Source: an uncultured Clostridium sp. (GTDB lineage Bacteria; Bacillota; Clostridia; TANB77; CAG-508). Taken from it: DNA of 64,000 nt. The notes beneath the pieces were generated by a model. The model did not search any database and had not been told where the DNA came from. It was given only the letters and a program-made list of their open reading frames with translations. Location: NCBI GenBank assembly GCA_900553985.1, contig USFW01000006.1:1-64000 (forward strand), written 5' to 3'. The translations under genes were made by a program, and so were the position numbers. This document shows positions 18,470 to 29,316 of this stretch, in pieces. Position 1 is the stretch's first letter. Each line of letters starts with the position of its first letter.

Positions 18470-19348
18470 CTAATCTTTTATATATAATTTTATATTTCCC
18501 TTCCTATATTCATCAAGTATTTTCTCATTTATTTCTTCTTCAACATCTCTTGCTTTTTTAGGATGAACTAAGTATCTTAAATTTAATTCTATATGAGCTC
18601 CTACTATTTTTGTATAAATAATTGGTTCTAAGTAATTATAATAAATCCTATATTCAAAAATTTCCTCTTCTACTGCATCTTCTGTTTTCTTTGGAATTTC
18701 TTTTAATACTTCATTATTATGTAATATATCATATATAATTTCTTTTGTTTTTTCTATATCTGAATCTAATTCAATATCTAGTTTCATTTCATTCCATATA
18801 TACTTGAATACTTTTGTATAGTTTTTTAATGTTTTGGTAAATATATATGAATTTGGTACATGTACTATTCTTCCTGAACTTTGTTCTGCATTTACTCTTT
18901 CTCCAATTTCTAACATTTCAAAACCTAATGCATGCATATTTATTACATCACCTTTTATTCCATCAATTTCTATTCTATCTTCTACTTCAAATGGTTTTCT
19001 GAAATTTATATATATTCCTGAAAAAAAGTTAAAAATTATTTCTCTTATTGCAATTGTTAGACCTGCTGATACAAAGCTTATTAGTGTAATAATTCCTTGG
19101 ATTTTTTCTCCCCATATTAAAATAATTATTATTAAAGAAATAATTGTTAATATTATTTTTATTTTCCTATTTCGGAAATATTTTTTCTTATCATTCATTG
19201 GTAATTTTGCATATACTTTTCTTACTATTAATTTTAATATTCCAAAAATTAATAATACAATTATTGTTAATATTGCTAATCTTATATATTCTACATCTAT
19301 TCCTAATATTTTATTAAGATACAGTGAAAAAGTATTAATATATTTCAT
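18470..19348 (-). CDS. Small-conductance mechanosensitive channel (MscS family)
   Basis: Membrane channel that opens under hypo-osmotic stress. The 292-residue protein has three N-terminal hydrophobic helices (about 20-42, 65-85, 88-110), the pore-helix region LISFVSAGLTIAIREIIFNFFSGIYI and the beta domain RKPFEVEDRIEIDGIKGDVINMH. The C-terminal alpha/beta domain carries an acidic insert (KKTEDAVEEEIFEYRIYYN). Stands alone between two terminators. ATG follows AGGAGG. No feature is visible in 19348-19560 beyond AT-rich sequence. Confidence 0.92.
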   Translation of the reverse strand: MKYINTFSLYLNKILGIDVEYIRLAILTIIVLLIFGILKLIVRKVYAKLPMNDKKKYFRNRKIKIILTIISLIIIILIWGEKIQGIITLISFVSAGLTIAIREIIFNFFSGIYINFRKPFEVEDRIEIDGIKGDVINMHALGFEMLEIGERVNAEQSSGRIVHVPNSYIFTKTLKNYTKVFKYIWNEMKLDIELDSDIEKTKEIIYDILHNNEVLKEIPKKTEDAVEEEIFEYRIYYNYLEPIIYTKIVGAHIELNLRYLVHPKKARDVEEEINEKILDEYRKGNIKLYIKD

Positions 19349-19571
19349 TTTTATATCCTCCTTCCATATTTTATTATCATAAAAAAAATCAAATCACCTT
19401 TTAAAGCTATTTCTTTCTCCTATTTTATAATTTACTAATTTATATTTTGCTTTTATTCAAGAAGAATAAAAAATTAAAATTAATGTTAATACCTTTTTAG
19501 TATTTATAATTAATTTTAATTTTTTATATATTTTAACAATATAATTATTAAAAATTATTATATTATTAGTT

Positions 19572-19602
19572 AAAACTCTAAAGTTATTCTCTTTAGAGTT
19601 TT
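19572..19602 (-). terminator. Terminator after pnp
   Basis: AAAACTCTAAAG, TTATTCT loop, CTTTAGAGTTTT: a perfect 12-pair stem 28 bases after the pnp stop, with a U-run. Confidence 0.9.
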
Positions 19603-19629
19603 ATATTTCTAAATTTATTATCATTTTGT

Positions 19630-21750
19630 TTATTCTTCTGTTTTTGGTTCTACTAAGTCTTTCATTGTCAAGTTTATTCTACCTTGGTCATCTATTTCTG
19701 TAACTCTAACTGTTACTTTATCTCCAACATGTAAAACATCTTCTACATTTTTTATTCTTTCTTTTGATATTTGAGAAATGTGTAGTAGTCCTTCTTTTCC
19801 ACCACATCCTAAGTCTACAAAAGCTCCGAAGTTCATTATTCTAACTACTTCTCCATAGTAAATTCCATTTACTTCTACTTCTCTTACTATGTCTTCTACC
19901 ATTTCTAATGCTTGTTCTGCTTTTTCACTATCATTTGAGTAGATAAATACTTGACCATCTTCTTCTATGTCTATTTTTACACCTGTTTCTTCTATTATTT
20001 TGTTTATAACTTTTCCTCCAGGTCCTATTACATCTTTTATTTTTTCAACTTTTATTTGTGTTCCAACAATTCTTGGTGCATATTTTGAAATATCAGCTCT
20101 TGGTTTATCAATTACTGGTAACATTACATCTTCTAATATATGTTTTCTTGCAATTCTTGTTCTTTCAAAAGCTTCTTTTATTATATCGTATGATAGTCCA
20201 TCTACTTTTATATCTACTTGTATAGCAGTTATTCCTTTTTCTGTTCCTCCTACTTTAAAGTCCATATCTCCAAAGAAGTCTTCTAGTCCTTGTATATCAA
20301 CCAGCATAACATAGTCTTTGTCATCTTCAGGATTAGTAACTAATCCTGTTGAAATTCCTGCTACTGGTCTTTTTATTGGTACACCTGCATCCATTAGTGC
20401 TAATGTACTTCCACATATACTTGCTTGTGATGTTGAACCATTTGAAGATAATACTTCTGATACAACTCTTATTGCATATGGAAATTCTTCTTTTGAAGGA
20501 ATTACTGGTACTAATGCTTTTTCTGCTAATGCTCCATGTCCTATTTCTCTTCTTCCAGGTCCTCTTGATGGTCTTGCTTCTCCTACACTGTAACTAGGGA
20601 AGTTATAGTGGTGCATATATCTTTTAGATTCTTCTGTATCAATTCCATCTAATACTTGTTCTTCACTAGCCATTCCTAATGTTGCAACAGATAATACTTG
20701 AGTTTGTCCTCTTGTAAATAATGCACTTCCATGTGTACGAGGCAATAACCCAACTTCACATGATAATGGTCTTATTTCATCAAGTTTTCTTCCGTCTACT
20801 CTTTTATGCTCATTAAATATTAAATGTCTTACACATTTTTTCTCTAATTTATAAATTGCTTCTCCTATATCTGATTTATGTTCTTCTAAAGCTTCTGTTC
20901 CAAATTTTTCTTCATAAGTTTTTGCTATTTTTTCTGATAATTCTGAGATATTATTATCTCTTGTTTCTTTATCTTCTTCTTGAATTTTTTTAGTCATTTC
21001 TTCTCTAAAATTTTCTTCTATAAAGTCATATACTTCTTTATCTACTTCAAATGATTTATATTCAAATTTTGGTTTTCCTATTTCTTCTTTCATATTAGCA
21101 ATAAACTTACATATTTTCTTTATTTCTTTATGTCCTTCTTTTATTGCTTCTAACATTATATCATCTGGAACTTCATTTGCTCCTGCTTCTATCATAGCAA
21201 TTTTTTCTTCTGTTCCTGCAACTGTTAATGTTAAATCGCTTTTTTCTCTTTGTGCTTCTGTTGGATTTATTATAATTTCTCCATCTACTAATCCTACATT
21301 TACTGCTGCTGTTGGTCCTCCAAATGGAATATCAGAAATTGATAATGCTGCTGAAGCTCCAATCATTGCTGCTACTTCTGGTGAATTGTCTTGGTCAACA
21401 CATAATACTGTTGCAACAACTACTACATCATTTCTAAAATCTTTTGGAAATAGTGGTCTTAATGGTCTATCTATTGCTCTTGATGTTAATATTGCTTTAT
21501 CACTAGGTTTTCCTTCTCTTTTTATAAAGCTTCCTGGTATTTTACCAACTGAATATAATTTTTCTTCGTAATCTACTGATAAAGGGAAAAAGTCTATTCC
21601 GTCCCTTGGCTCTTTTGATGCTGTTACATTAACAATAACAACTGTATCTCCATATCTAACTAATACACTTCCATTAGCTAACCCTGCCATTTTACCTGTT
21701 TCAAAAACAAGTTTTCTTCCTGCTAATTCTGTTTCATAAGTTTTAAACAT
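19630..21750 (-). CDS. pnp: Polyribonucleotide nucleotidyltransferase (PNPase)
   Basis: 3'-5' phosphorolytic exoribonuclease of RNA turnover. The 706-residue protein has two RNase PH domains (first with SKEPRDGIDFFPLSVDYEEK and REGKPSDKAILTSRAIDRPL, second with KRVDGRKLDEIRPLSCEVG and GLEDFFGDMDFKVGGT), a KH domain with IGPGGKVINKIIEETG, and a C-terminal S1 domain (GEVVRIMNFGAFVDLG). Full family length. ATG follows TAGGAGGTAAATT. It lies downstream of rpsO, the classic order, with a terminator between. The 320-base gap 21751-22070 otherwise holds only AT-rich sequence. Confidence 0.98.
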   Translation of the reverse strand: MFKTYETELAGRKLVFETGKMAGLANGSVLVRYGDTVVIVNVTASKEPRDGIDFFPLSVDYEEKLYSVGKIPGSFIKREGKPSDKAILTSRAIDRPLRPLFPKDFRNDVVVVATVLCVDQDNSPEVAAMIGASAALSISDIPFGGPTAAVNVGLVDGEIIINPTEAQREKSDLTLTVAGTEEKIAMIEAGANEVPDDIMLEAIKEGHKEIKKICKFIANMKEEIGKPKFEYKSFEVDKEVYDFIEENFREEMTKKIQEEDKETRDNNISELSEKIAKTYEEKFGTEALEEHKSDIGEAIYKLEKKCVRHLIFNEHKRVDGRKLDEIRPLSCEVGLLPRTHGSALFTRGQTQVLSVATLGMASEEQVLDGIDTEESKRYMHHYNFPSYSVGEARPSRGPGRREIGHGALAEKALVPVIPSKEEFPYAIRVVSEVLSSNGSTSQASICGSTLALMDAGVPIKRPVAGISTGLVTNPEDDKDYVMLVDIQGLEDFFGDMDFKVGGTEKGITAIQVDIKVDGLSYDIIKEAFERTRIARKHILEDVMLPVIDKPRADISKYAPRIVGTQIKVEKIKDVIGPGGKVINKIIEETGVKIDIEEDGQVFIYSNDSEKAEQALEMVEDIVREVEVNGIYYGEVVRIMNFGAFVDLGCGGKEGLLHISQISKERIKNVEDVLHVGDKVTVRVTEIDDQGRINLTMKDLVEPKTEE

Positions 21751-22028
21751 AATTTACCTCCTAAAATTATTTTGCACCAATTTTTTTATTCTAGCAAATT
21801 TAATTTAGATTGTAACCTCTATAATATATTATAAGCTAATAATATTATTAATATTTTAAATTATATTTTAATTCTTTATATTTATATTTTAATAATATAA
21901 TTATTTTTTATTTTAGATTTCATATAAATTTTTAATATAATTTTTAATAATTATTATATTTAGTTATTATTTTTCAATAATATATTATACAAGCTACTTA
22001 CCTAATTTAAAATTTGCTATAATCTCAT

Positions 22029-22061
22029 AAAAGCCCATGCTAAAATAAGCTCTGGGCCTTT
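22029..22061 (-). terminator. Terminator after rpsO
   Basis: On the minus strand AAAGGCCCA pairs with TGGGCTTTT (one G-U) around a 15-base loop, immediately after the rpsO stop. Some read-through into pnp is likely, as in other bacteria. Confidence 0.8.
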
Positions 22062-22069
22062 ACCTTAAA

Positions 22070-22333
22070 TTATTTTCTTAATCCTAATTTTTCAACTATT
22101 GTTCTATATCTATTGATATCTTTTTTAGCAACATAGTTTAATAAGTTTCTTCTTTTACCAACCATTTTTAAAAGTCCTCTTCTTGAATGGTTGTCTTTTT
22201 TGTGAACTTTTAAGTGTTCTGTTAATTCATTAATTCTTTCTGTTAAAAGAGCTATTTGTACTTCTGGAGAACCAGTGTCATTTTCTTCTCTTTTATATGT
22301 GTTAATTATTTCTTGTTTTCTTTCCTTTGTCAT
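22070..22333 (-). CDS. rpsO: 30S ribosomal protein S15
   Basis: Primary 16S rRNA-binding protein of the platform. The 87-residue protein shows the complete family pattern [40 protein letters not shown] and RRNLLNYV, with [18 protein letters not shown] end ([15 protein letters not shown]). ATG preceded by AGGAGGTGTAAAA. Confidence 0.99.
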   Translation of the reverse strand: MTKERKQEIINTYKREENDTGSPEVQIALLTERINELTEHLKVHKKDNHSRRGLLKMVGKRRNLLNYVAKKDINRYRTIVEKLGLRK

Positions 22334-22368
22334 TTTTACACCTCCTATTTTTATTTATCCTTTAACTG

Positions 22369-22398
22369 AGCTTAAGATTTGGTGCTTGTCTTGAAGCT
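22369..22398 (-). promoter_or_regulatory. Possible rpsO leader hairpin
   Basis: On the minus strand AGCTTCAAG and CTTAAGCT pair (one bulged C) around a 13-base loop, 36 bases before the rpsO ATG. S15 represses its own mRNA in several bacteria through different leader folds; whether this is one is inference. Confidence 0.35.
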
Positions 22399-22604
22399 AA
22401 GTAAAAGGTATGTTTTTCAACATTTTTATTTTACTATATTTTTTATAAAAATTCAAGTAGTAATAGTAAAAAAGTAAAATTTATATGTGTTCATTGCATC
22501 TTCTTCTGTTACATTTTTTCCTCCATAATAAAAATACCTTTTATGATATATTTTATATTATAAAAGGTATTTTCTAGTTCATATAAAATTTCTTACATTT
22601 CCTA

Positions 22605-25600
22605 TTAGAATGATAAAGTCAATCGAAATGTTGTAGCACTGTAAGCACCACCATCATCGCAACCATAAGTAAAATTGCTATCTTTAAAATAACTAATTGT
22701 ACTATACGAACCTCCACGCATAAAAAATGGCTGATAAGTATAAGGAAATACCCCTCCTCCTTTAAACCATGTTGCAGGCATGAATGTCGCAGACTGACCG
22801 TCGATCGTCAGATGTTTCATATATTCCATCTCCTTTATTATTTTTTTCTGCTAATTCATAATCGTCTCCATTCGCTGAAGTATATACTGTTTTATATTTT
22901 GTACTTATTGATTGTTCTTTACTTGTTTCTCCATATAAATCTCCATTTGTGTTTCCACCATATTTTTTTAAGTTAGCATCTCCATTATCTAAATATGCAG
23001 CAGTTCTTTCCCATGCTCCCCCATTTAAATCATATACTCCATTTGCATTATATGTGGTTGACTGCATTTTATTTATTGTATATATTTCTTCTAATACATC
23101 TGTGCCTCCTGTATATAATAATGTATTTTTATTTTGTTCTACTTTTTGCTTATTTGTTCCATATTTGCTATGTGACAAATATAATATTGATCCCCACTCA
23201 CTATTTTTACTCATATGGCTATTTAAACTTATATCTTCGCTATATGTTGCTTGTTTTCCTGCTTTATATTGATTATTTATTGTCATTTGTTCTAAGGCTT
23301 TTTTTCCCGGCTTTACACTTATTCTACTTGCATCACCATCAGTATATTCTCCTGTTGTCTCAAATTTTCCTACCCATATTCCTGGAATCTCTCCAAATCC
23401 TCCTCCATATTCTGCATTACTAGTAAATGCTGGATGTACTAACCATTTTGTTTGTCCTGCTCCCTGTTCTTCAGGATTCATTGTTATTTCACCTGTTTCA
23501 CCATTTAAAAAATGATTTGTTGTATCTAAAAATGCTATCTCAATTGTTCCTGCTTGATTTGTATGGTATCCTTCTGTTATTTTATATGCATATCTTGGTA
23601 TCCACACCCACATACTCCCATCATTTGTCATTGCATTTGCCCATTTACTTCCTCCTTGAGTATCTGCTTCAGGTCCTACATATTTTATTGGTTTCATATT
23701 CCCTTTTAATGCTGGAGCATTTACATTTGCTTTTCTGTCTCCATTTGATACATCATTATAGCTATACCACTCTGAATCACTTGTAGTTGTTTCTTCCCAT
23801 AAAAATTCTTCCACTTTTACTGATATTGTATTTATATTTCCTGCTTTGTCTGTAACATTAAAATCAAATATTCCATTCTTTGTTACTTTATATGTTGTAT
23901 CATTTTCTTTTGTTATAAAATCATTTGTCTTATTCGTTATACTTACTACTCCTGATTCATTATCTATAGCACTTATATTTATTGTTGCTTCTTTTGCACT
24001 TTGTGATTCCATACTTACAATTCCACTTCCTGTAGGTAATATCTTATCTATATTACCTACATTTCCTGTGGCTGTTGGTCCATAATTTGTGCCATCTGTT
24101 AACCTTGCATATATCGGTCCATTTTCTGTCATTTCTACTTTTGCTTGACTGTTATAATTATTCCATATCTTTCCATCTTTACTATATTGTAATTGATATT
24201 TTTCTGTTGATGCTGTTATTGTTACTGTTACATTTCCATTTGTCCATTCACTCGGAGAATAACTAAAATATATATTGCTATTTCCTCCTGGTATTTCCTC
24301 AGTTGAACCTATTATTCCCACTGATACTATTTCATTCCCTGCATTATCTATTGCTTTTACTTTTATATCATAACTTACTTGTGGACTTAACCTTCCAAAT
24401 GTATATACATTACTTGTTTGTTCTTCTGTCCAACTATTTCCTCCATCTTTACTAAATCTATATCCTCTTATTCCACTTTTTCCATCTATTCCTGTTGCTT
24501 CTTGATCTGTTGCACTTGCTGTTACTTTTATTCTATCTACTCCTTCTACTAATGTTGGGACTGATATATTGGGTTTTAATCTGTCTATATTTGTTATTCT
24601 CGTACTTATACTTCCTGTTGCTTGGTTAGTATCTTGATTATATAACCTTGCATATATTGTTTCATTATTATTTTCTACTATTATATCTCCTGTATACATT
24701 TGCCAACTTCTATCATCTTTTGAGTATTGGATTTTGTAATCTGTTGCTGTATTGGTCATTTTTACTGTCACTGTTCTATTTGTCCAATTCGTTGGTGTTT
24801 TTGTTATTTGTATTTTTTCTTGTGGATTTGGTAATTCATTTGTTGTTTCACTTATAACTGCGGTTTCTCTTTCATTTCCTGCATTGTCTATTGCTTTTAC
24901 TTTTAATTGATAGCTTGTTCCTGCATTTAATCCTGTAAATATATATGTTCCACTTGTTTGCTCTTCTGTCCAGTTGCTTCCTCCATCTTTACTAAATCTA
25001 TATCCTCTTATTCCACTACTTCCATCTGTTTCTGTTCTTTCTGCATCTGTTGTATTTCCTTCTACTACTATTGAGTTTGTTGTTTTTCCTTGGATATTTA
25101 CTGCAAATTCTTTTGGTTGTAATCTATCTATATTATCTACTACATATGTTGTGTTCTTTCCTGCTTTTCCTCCTTTTGTTAATCTTGCATATATTACCTT
25201 ATTTTCGCTTACTTCTATTGGACCACTATAACTTGTATATTTACTTCCATCTAATGAATACTCTATTCCATATCCTTGTTCTCTTGTACTTATTTCTACT
25301 CTTACTGGTCCTTTCGTCCATCCATTTGGCTCTTTTGCAAAACTTATTCTTCCTTCTCCGTCTGGTACTATTATTTCTTCCTCTGTTGTTGCATTTGTTG
25401 TATTTGTTTCTACTTCATTTCCTGCATTATCTACTGCTTTTACTTTTATTGGATATGTTGTTCCTGATTGTAAGTTTTCATACGTATATCTTCCTTCTGT
25501 TATTAATCCTGTCCAATTACTTCCATTATCTTTACTAAATTTATATCCTTTTATTCCACTTTTTCCATCTTTTGCTGTTGCTTCTTTATCTATTGTACTT

Positions 25601-26322
25601 GCTGTTATTTCTAATCTATTCTTTATTACTTTTATTGTTGGTGCAAATGTGTTTGGTGCTAATCTATCTATATTTTCTATTTTTTTCTTTACTACTTCTG
25701 TCTTTTCGTTCTTTTCATTTACTCCTCTTGCTTGGATTTCTGTTCCATTATCCTGTACTTCTATCTCATTTTCATATTTATTCCAGCTTTTTCCTCCGTC
25801 TATACTATATTCCTTACTTACCCTTGTTACATTACTTGTTATCTTTACCTTTACTTTATCCCTTGTCCAATTTTCTGGTGTACTTGTTATTGTTATTTTT
25901 ACCTTGCTTATATCTACTTCTGTATTTCCTTCTCCATCTTCATTTCCTACATATGTTGTATCTTCTATTGTTACCTCAAATCTATATCCTTCTTTTGTTA
26001 CTACTATTACTACCTTATTTTCATGATCTGCTGTTACTTCTTTTGCTTCTCTAAACATTTTGTCTTCTTGTACTGCTTTTGCATATTTATCTAAGAAATC
26101 ATCTAAGTTTATAGTATAATCATCTGCATATTCTCCATGTTTTATTACTTCTAATTGTTCTTTATATGTTGCTATTTCTGTTTCTATTCTTGCTTCATCA
26201 CTTTTATTTATTATTCCATTATCTCCTGTTATTGCTGCTATTGATATTCCTGCTAATATTAATAATACTATTATTGTTACTACCAATGCTATTATTGTTA
26301 TCCCACGATTGTTTTCTCTCAT
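22605..26322 (-). CDS. Giant prepilin-like surface protein with Ig/FN3-type repeats and an FGE-like C-terminal domain, with apparent +1 recoding at CGG
   Basis: Starts at ATG 26322 (GTGGAGGAAAA upstream). A prepilin-type segment RGITIIALVVTIIVLLILAG is followed by a TGDNGI motif shared with the gene at 32898, then about four repeats of GIRGYRFSKDGGSNWTEEQ and VKAIDNAGNE type alternating with units like GPIEVSENKVIYARLTKGG. From about residue 880 comes a module with WVWIPRYAYKITEGYH resembling formylglycine-generating-enzyme-like domains. The zero frame ends at 22762; skipping C of CGG at 22798-22800 adds 65 residues (PFFMRGG, ending ATTFRLTLSF), the expected end of that fold. Restored length about 1238 residues. 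Likely pilus-like or adhesive; function inferred. Confidence 0.8.
22798..22800 (-). other. CGG +1 recoding site in the giant surface protein
   Basis: The zero frame reads GAC GAT CGA CGG TCA GTC and ends 12 codons later. Skipping C gives CGA (C) GGT CAG TCT GCG, then TFMPATWFKGGG and PFFMRGGSYS, a C-terminus typical of FGE-like folds (PFF-RGG and a final SFR/TFR motif). Confidence 0.8.
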
Positions 26323-26443
26323 TTTTCCTCCACTATTATTCACTATATTTAATGTTAATTTTTATAATCTTGAATCTTTTATTAACTTACAGTTATTTTT
26401 ACTCATTGTTGTATCAACTATACATAATACTTTCATTTTTTAA

Positions 26444-26579
26444 GCTTCATCCTGTAATTTTTATTTTATATTATATCATTTTTATTATATTTTCAATAAA
26501 AAGTAAAAAATGTATAACTTTTGTAATCTTCCTGAAATATTTTTGTAATTTTACAGTTTCATCCTGCAAGTTCTTTTAT
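26444..26579. repeat. Two direct copies of TTCATCCTGYAA
   Basis: GCTTCATCCTGTAATTTTTA near 26443 and GTTTCATCCTGCAAGTTCTT near 26557 share TTCATCCTG(T/C)AA, in the gap between the giant surface gene and the broken XRE gene. Candidate operator pair; no binding protein is known. Confidence 0.35.
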
Positions 26580-26635
26580 TTTTTTATTGTAAAATATACT
26601 TTAAATATTCTTAACTTTTATTGGAGGTTTCTTTT

Positions 26636-26808
26636 ATGAAAGTAAAAACTTTGAATGGAAATTTAAATATTATTGGTAAAAACTTTAAAAAATATAGAAA
26701 GTAAAAAAAATGTCTCAACCAGAAATTTGTAGAAAATTAGATTTAATTGGCGTAAATATGTATATATGTGATATTTTAACTTTTGTTCACATTAAAAAAA
26801 TAGTATAA
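26636..26808 (+). pseudogene. Broken XRE-family regulator
   Basis: After TTGGAGGTTTCTTTT an ATG opens MKVKTLNGNLNIIGKNFKKY and stops at TAA (26702-26704). Shifting frame within the following A-run continues KKMSQPEICRKLDLIGVNMY and ICDI, the helix-turn-helix pattern of small clostridial XRE proteins, before the match fades and the frame ends at 26808. There is no CGG here, and the expected C-terminal half is missing, so this is an ordinary decayed gene, not a recoding case. Confidence 0.6.
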
Positions 26809-26825
26809 TTAAAAATTATACTATT
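26799..26825 (-). terminator. Terminator overlapping the fabZ stop
   Basis: AATAGTATAATT and AATTATACTATT form a 12-pair stem; the fabZ stop codon lies in the upstream arm on the minus strand and TTTTTTT follows. It ends the fab cluster and is also positioned to stop the opposite fragment. Confidence 0.8.
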
Positions 26826-27238
26826 GCAAATGTTAATTCTCCTTTTACTGCAACCTTTCCTTCAACAGTTGCTATTGCTTCTCCTATACCAATTGGTCCT
26901 TTTCTTTTTATTATTTTAACTTCTAATTTTAATCTATCACCTGGTATTACTTGCTTTTTAAATCTAAGTTTATCTATTCCTCCAAATAATGCATTTTTCC
27001 CTTTATTTTCTTCCATTGATAAAATTGCTACTGCTCCTGTTTGAGCCAATGCTTCTACTATTAATACTCCTGGCATTATTGGATTTCCTGGAAAGTGTCC
27101 TTTGAAATAATATTCATCTTTACTTACATTTTTATAAGCTATACAACTTTCTCCTGGAAAATATTCTTCAACTTCATCAATCATTAAGAAAGGCTCTCTT
27201 TGTGGAATTATATTTTTTATTTCTTCTTTGTTTAACAT
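26816..27238 (-). CDS. fabZ: 3-hydroxyacyl-[acyl-carrier-protein] dehydratase FabZ
   Basis: Hot-dog-fold dehydratase of fatty-acid elongation. The 140-residue protein has the signature [20 protein letters not shown] with catalytic His and the downstream Glu, and [14 protein letters not shown] at the start. It is the last gene of fabH-fabD-fabG-fabF-accB-fabZ; in many Clostridia accC, accD and accA follow here, but in this genome they are elsewhere (101-3140). Confidence 0.97.
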   Translation of the reverse strand: MLNKEEIKNIIPQREPFLMIDEVEEYFPGESCIAYKNVSKDEYYFKGHFPGNPIMPGVLIVEALAQTGAVAILSMEENKGKNALFGGIDKLRFKKQVIPGDRLKLEVKIIKRKGPIGIGEAIATVEGKVAVKGELTFAIV

Positions 27239-27409
27239 TTTTTCCTCTCTTTCTGTTTAGTCAAATTTATATAAAATTGTTTGTTATATTTAATTTTACT
27301 TTATTCTGTATTTTCTATTTTTCTACTTTATATTTTTACTGTTTATTTCTAGTATTTTTCATCTTTAAATATACTTTCGATATATATTGTATTTATTTCC
27401 TCTAACCTT

Positions 27410-27883
27410 CTACTTTATCTTAATTAATTCTGCTCCATATTCTACAATATCTTCATTTTTCATGCAAATCTCAACTACTTCTCCGTCATACTCTGATTCT
27501 ATTTCATTCATTAATTTCATTGCTTCTACTATACATACGACTTGCCCTCTATGTACTTTATCTCCCACTTTTATAAAAGGCTCTTTGTCTGGTGCTGAAC
27601 TTGCATAAAAAGTTCCAACCATTGGTGATTTTATAATTTTATAATTTTCTTCTTTTTTTGCTTTTTCTTCAGCTTTTACTATTCTAGTTTCTTCATTTGG
27701 TTTTATTGTAGGTACTGTCATTGGCGCACTTGCTTCTATTACATAAGGTTCTATTTTGGGTTGTTTGTTTTTTTCCCCTTTTTTCATCTTAATTTTAATT
27801 CCTTCTGGAAATTCTATTTCTAATGAATCTAATTTTGATTCTCCCATATCATCTATTAATTTTTTTATTTCTTTATATTCCAT
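27410..27883 (-). CDS. accB: Biotin carboxyl carrier protein of acetyl-CoA carboxylase
   Basis: Carries the biotin used by AccC and AccAD. The C-terminal biotinyl domain holds VEAMKLMNEIESEYDGEVVE, with the biotinylated Lys in MKLM, and the YKEIKKLIDDMGESKLDSLE N-terminus is typical of AccB. ATG at 27883 has GAGGAAAG just before it; the upstream in-frame start at 27901 has no site. The protein has 157 residues with a variable linker rich in Lys, Glu and Pro. Confidence 0.96.
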   Translation of the reverse strand: MEYKEIKKLIDDMGESKLDSLEIEFPEGIKIKMKKGEKNKQPKIEPYVIEASAPMTVPTIKPNEETRIVKAEEKAKKEENYKIIKSPMVGTFYASSAPDKEPFIKVGDKVHRGQVVCIVEAMKLMNEIESEYDGEVVEICMKNEDIVEYGAELIKIK

Positions 27884-28038
27884 TTTTCTTTCCTCATACA
27901 ATATAATTATAAATTTATAATAAATAAATTTATAATTATATTCTTTCTTTTTGTTTTTTAAAATTATTTAATATCTTGATATTAATACTTTGTTATTACA
28001 AGTATTTTATAATCATGTTTGTAATAACATACTAATTA

Positions 28039-29280
28039 TTAATCTTCATATTTCTTTAATAAAATACTACTATTATGCCCACCAAATCCTAATGAATTTG
28101 ATATTGCATATTTTATTTCTAGTTTTCTTCCTTGATTTGGAACTATATCTAAATCACATTCTTCATCAGGTACTTTGTAATTAATTGTTGCAGGAACAAA
28201 TCCCTCTTTTATTGCTCTTGCACATACAATTGCTTCTACTCCACCTGCTGCTCCTAATAGGTGTCCTGTATGTCCTTTTGTAGAACTTACCATCACTTTT
28301 TTAGCATATTCTTCTCCTAATGCAGTTTTTATTGCTTGTGTTTCAAATGTATCATTTAGATGTGTTGATGTGCCATGTGCATTTATATATGTTATTTCTT
28401 CTGGTTTAGTTTTTGCTTCTTTCATAGCAATTTTTATAGCTCTTGCACCACCTTCTCCTCCTGGCGCTGGTGATGTTATATGATATGCATCTGAAGTCGC
28501 TCCATATCCTACTATTTCTGCATAAATTTTTGCCCCTCTTTTTTTAGCATGTTCTAATTCTTCTAAAATAATTATTCCAGCACCTTCTCCCATTACAAAT
28601 CCACTTCTTTCTTTGTCAAATGGGATACTTGCTCTTGTTTTGTCTTCTGATTTTGTTAATGCTTTTATATTTGTAAATCCTGCTATGCTTAGAGGTGTTA
28701 TTCCTGCTTCTGTTCCTCCTGCTAACACTACATCTTGGTATCCATGTTTTATCATTCTAAAACTTTCACCTATACAATGAGTTCCAGATGCACATGCTGT
28801 TACCATCGCCATAGATTCACCTTTTGCTCCTATGTCTATTGCTACATTTCCTGTTGCCATATTTAATATTCCCATAGGTATATACATTGGAGATACTCTA
28901 TCAGGTCCTTTTTGCATACATTTTTCATGTTCGTTTTCTATTGTTTCAATTCCACCTATTCCTGAACCAACTATTACTCCAACTCTTTCCATATCTTCTT
29001 TTTCTTTATCTAATCCACTATCTTTCCATGCTTCTCTTGCTGCTACCATAGCATATTGTGAAAATTTGTCTAATCTTTTTGCTTCTCTTTTGTCAAAATA
29101 TTTTTCTGCATCATATCCTTTTAATTCTGCTGCTAATTTTACTTTGAAATTTTCTGTATCAAAATATGTTATATTATCTATCCCACAATTTCCTTCTTTT
29201 ATGCCTTTCCAAAATTCTTCTACATTATTTCCAATTGGAGTTAAAGCTCCTAATCCTGTTATAACAACTCTTCTTTCCAT
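28039..29280 (-). CDS. fabF: 3-oxoacyl-[acyl-carrier-protein] synthase II FabF
   Basis: Condensing enzyme for chain elongation. The 413-residue protein has the Cys-His-His triad in VTACASGTHCIGE, INAHGTSTHLNDTFE and SSTKGHTGHLLGAAGG, plus the C-terminal NSLGFGGHNSSILLKKY. Family length. It lies 36 bases after fabG. Confidence 0.98.
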   Translation of the reverse strand: MERRVVITGLGALTPIGNNVEEFWKGIKEGNCGIDNITYFDTENFKVKLAAELKGYDAEKYFDKREAKRLDKFSQYAMVAAREAWKDSGLDKEKEDMERVGVIVGSGIGGIETIENEHEKCMQKGPDRVSPMYIPMGILNMATGNVAIDIGAKGESMAMVTACASGTHCIGESFRMIKHGYQDVVLAGGTEAGITPLSIAGFTNIKALTKSEDKTRASIPFDKERSGFVMGEGAGIIILEELEHAKKRGAKIYAEIVGYGATSDAYHITSPAPGGEGGARAIKIAMKEAKTKPEEITYINAHGTSTHLNDTFETQAIKTALGEEYAKKVMVSSTKGHTGHLLGAAGGVEAIVCARAIKEGFVPATINYKVPDEECDLDIVPNQGRKLEIKYAISNSLGFGGHNSSILLKKYED

Positions 29281-29316
29281 TGTTTTCTTTTTCCTTTCCT
29301 TTTCTTAATATTCGAA

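Noticed and set aside
22605..22829. Independent small gene of 74 codons
   Set aside because: It overlaps the large gene and forms its expected C-terminus after the CGG site. Its ATG has a possible AAGGAGATGG site, but the protein alone has no fold.
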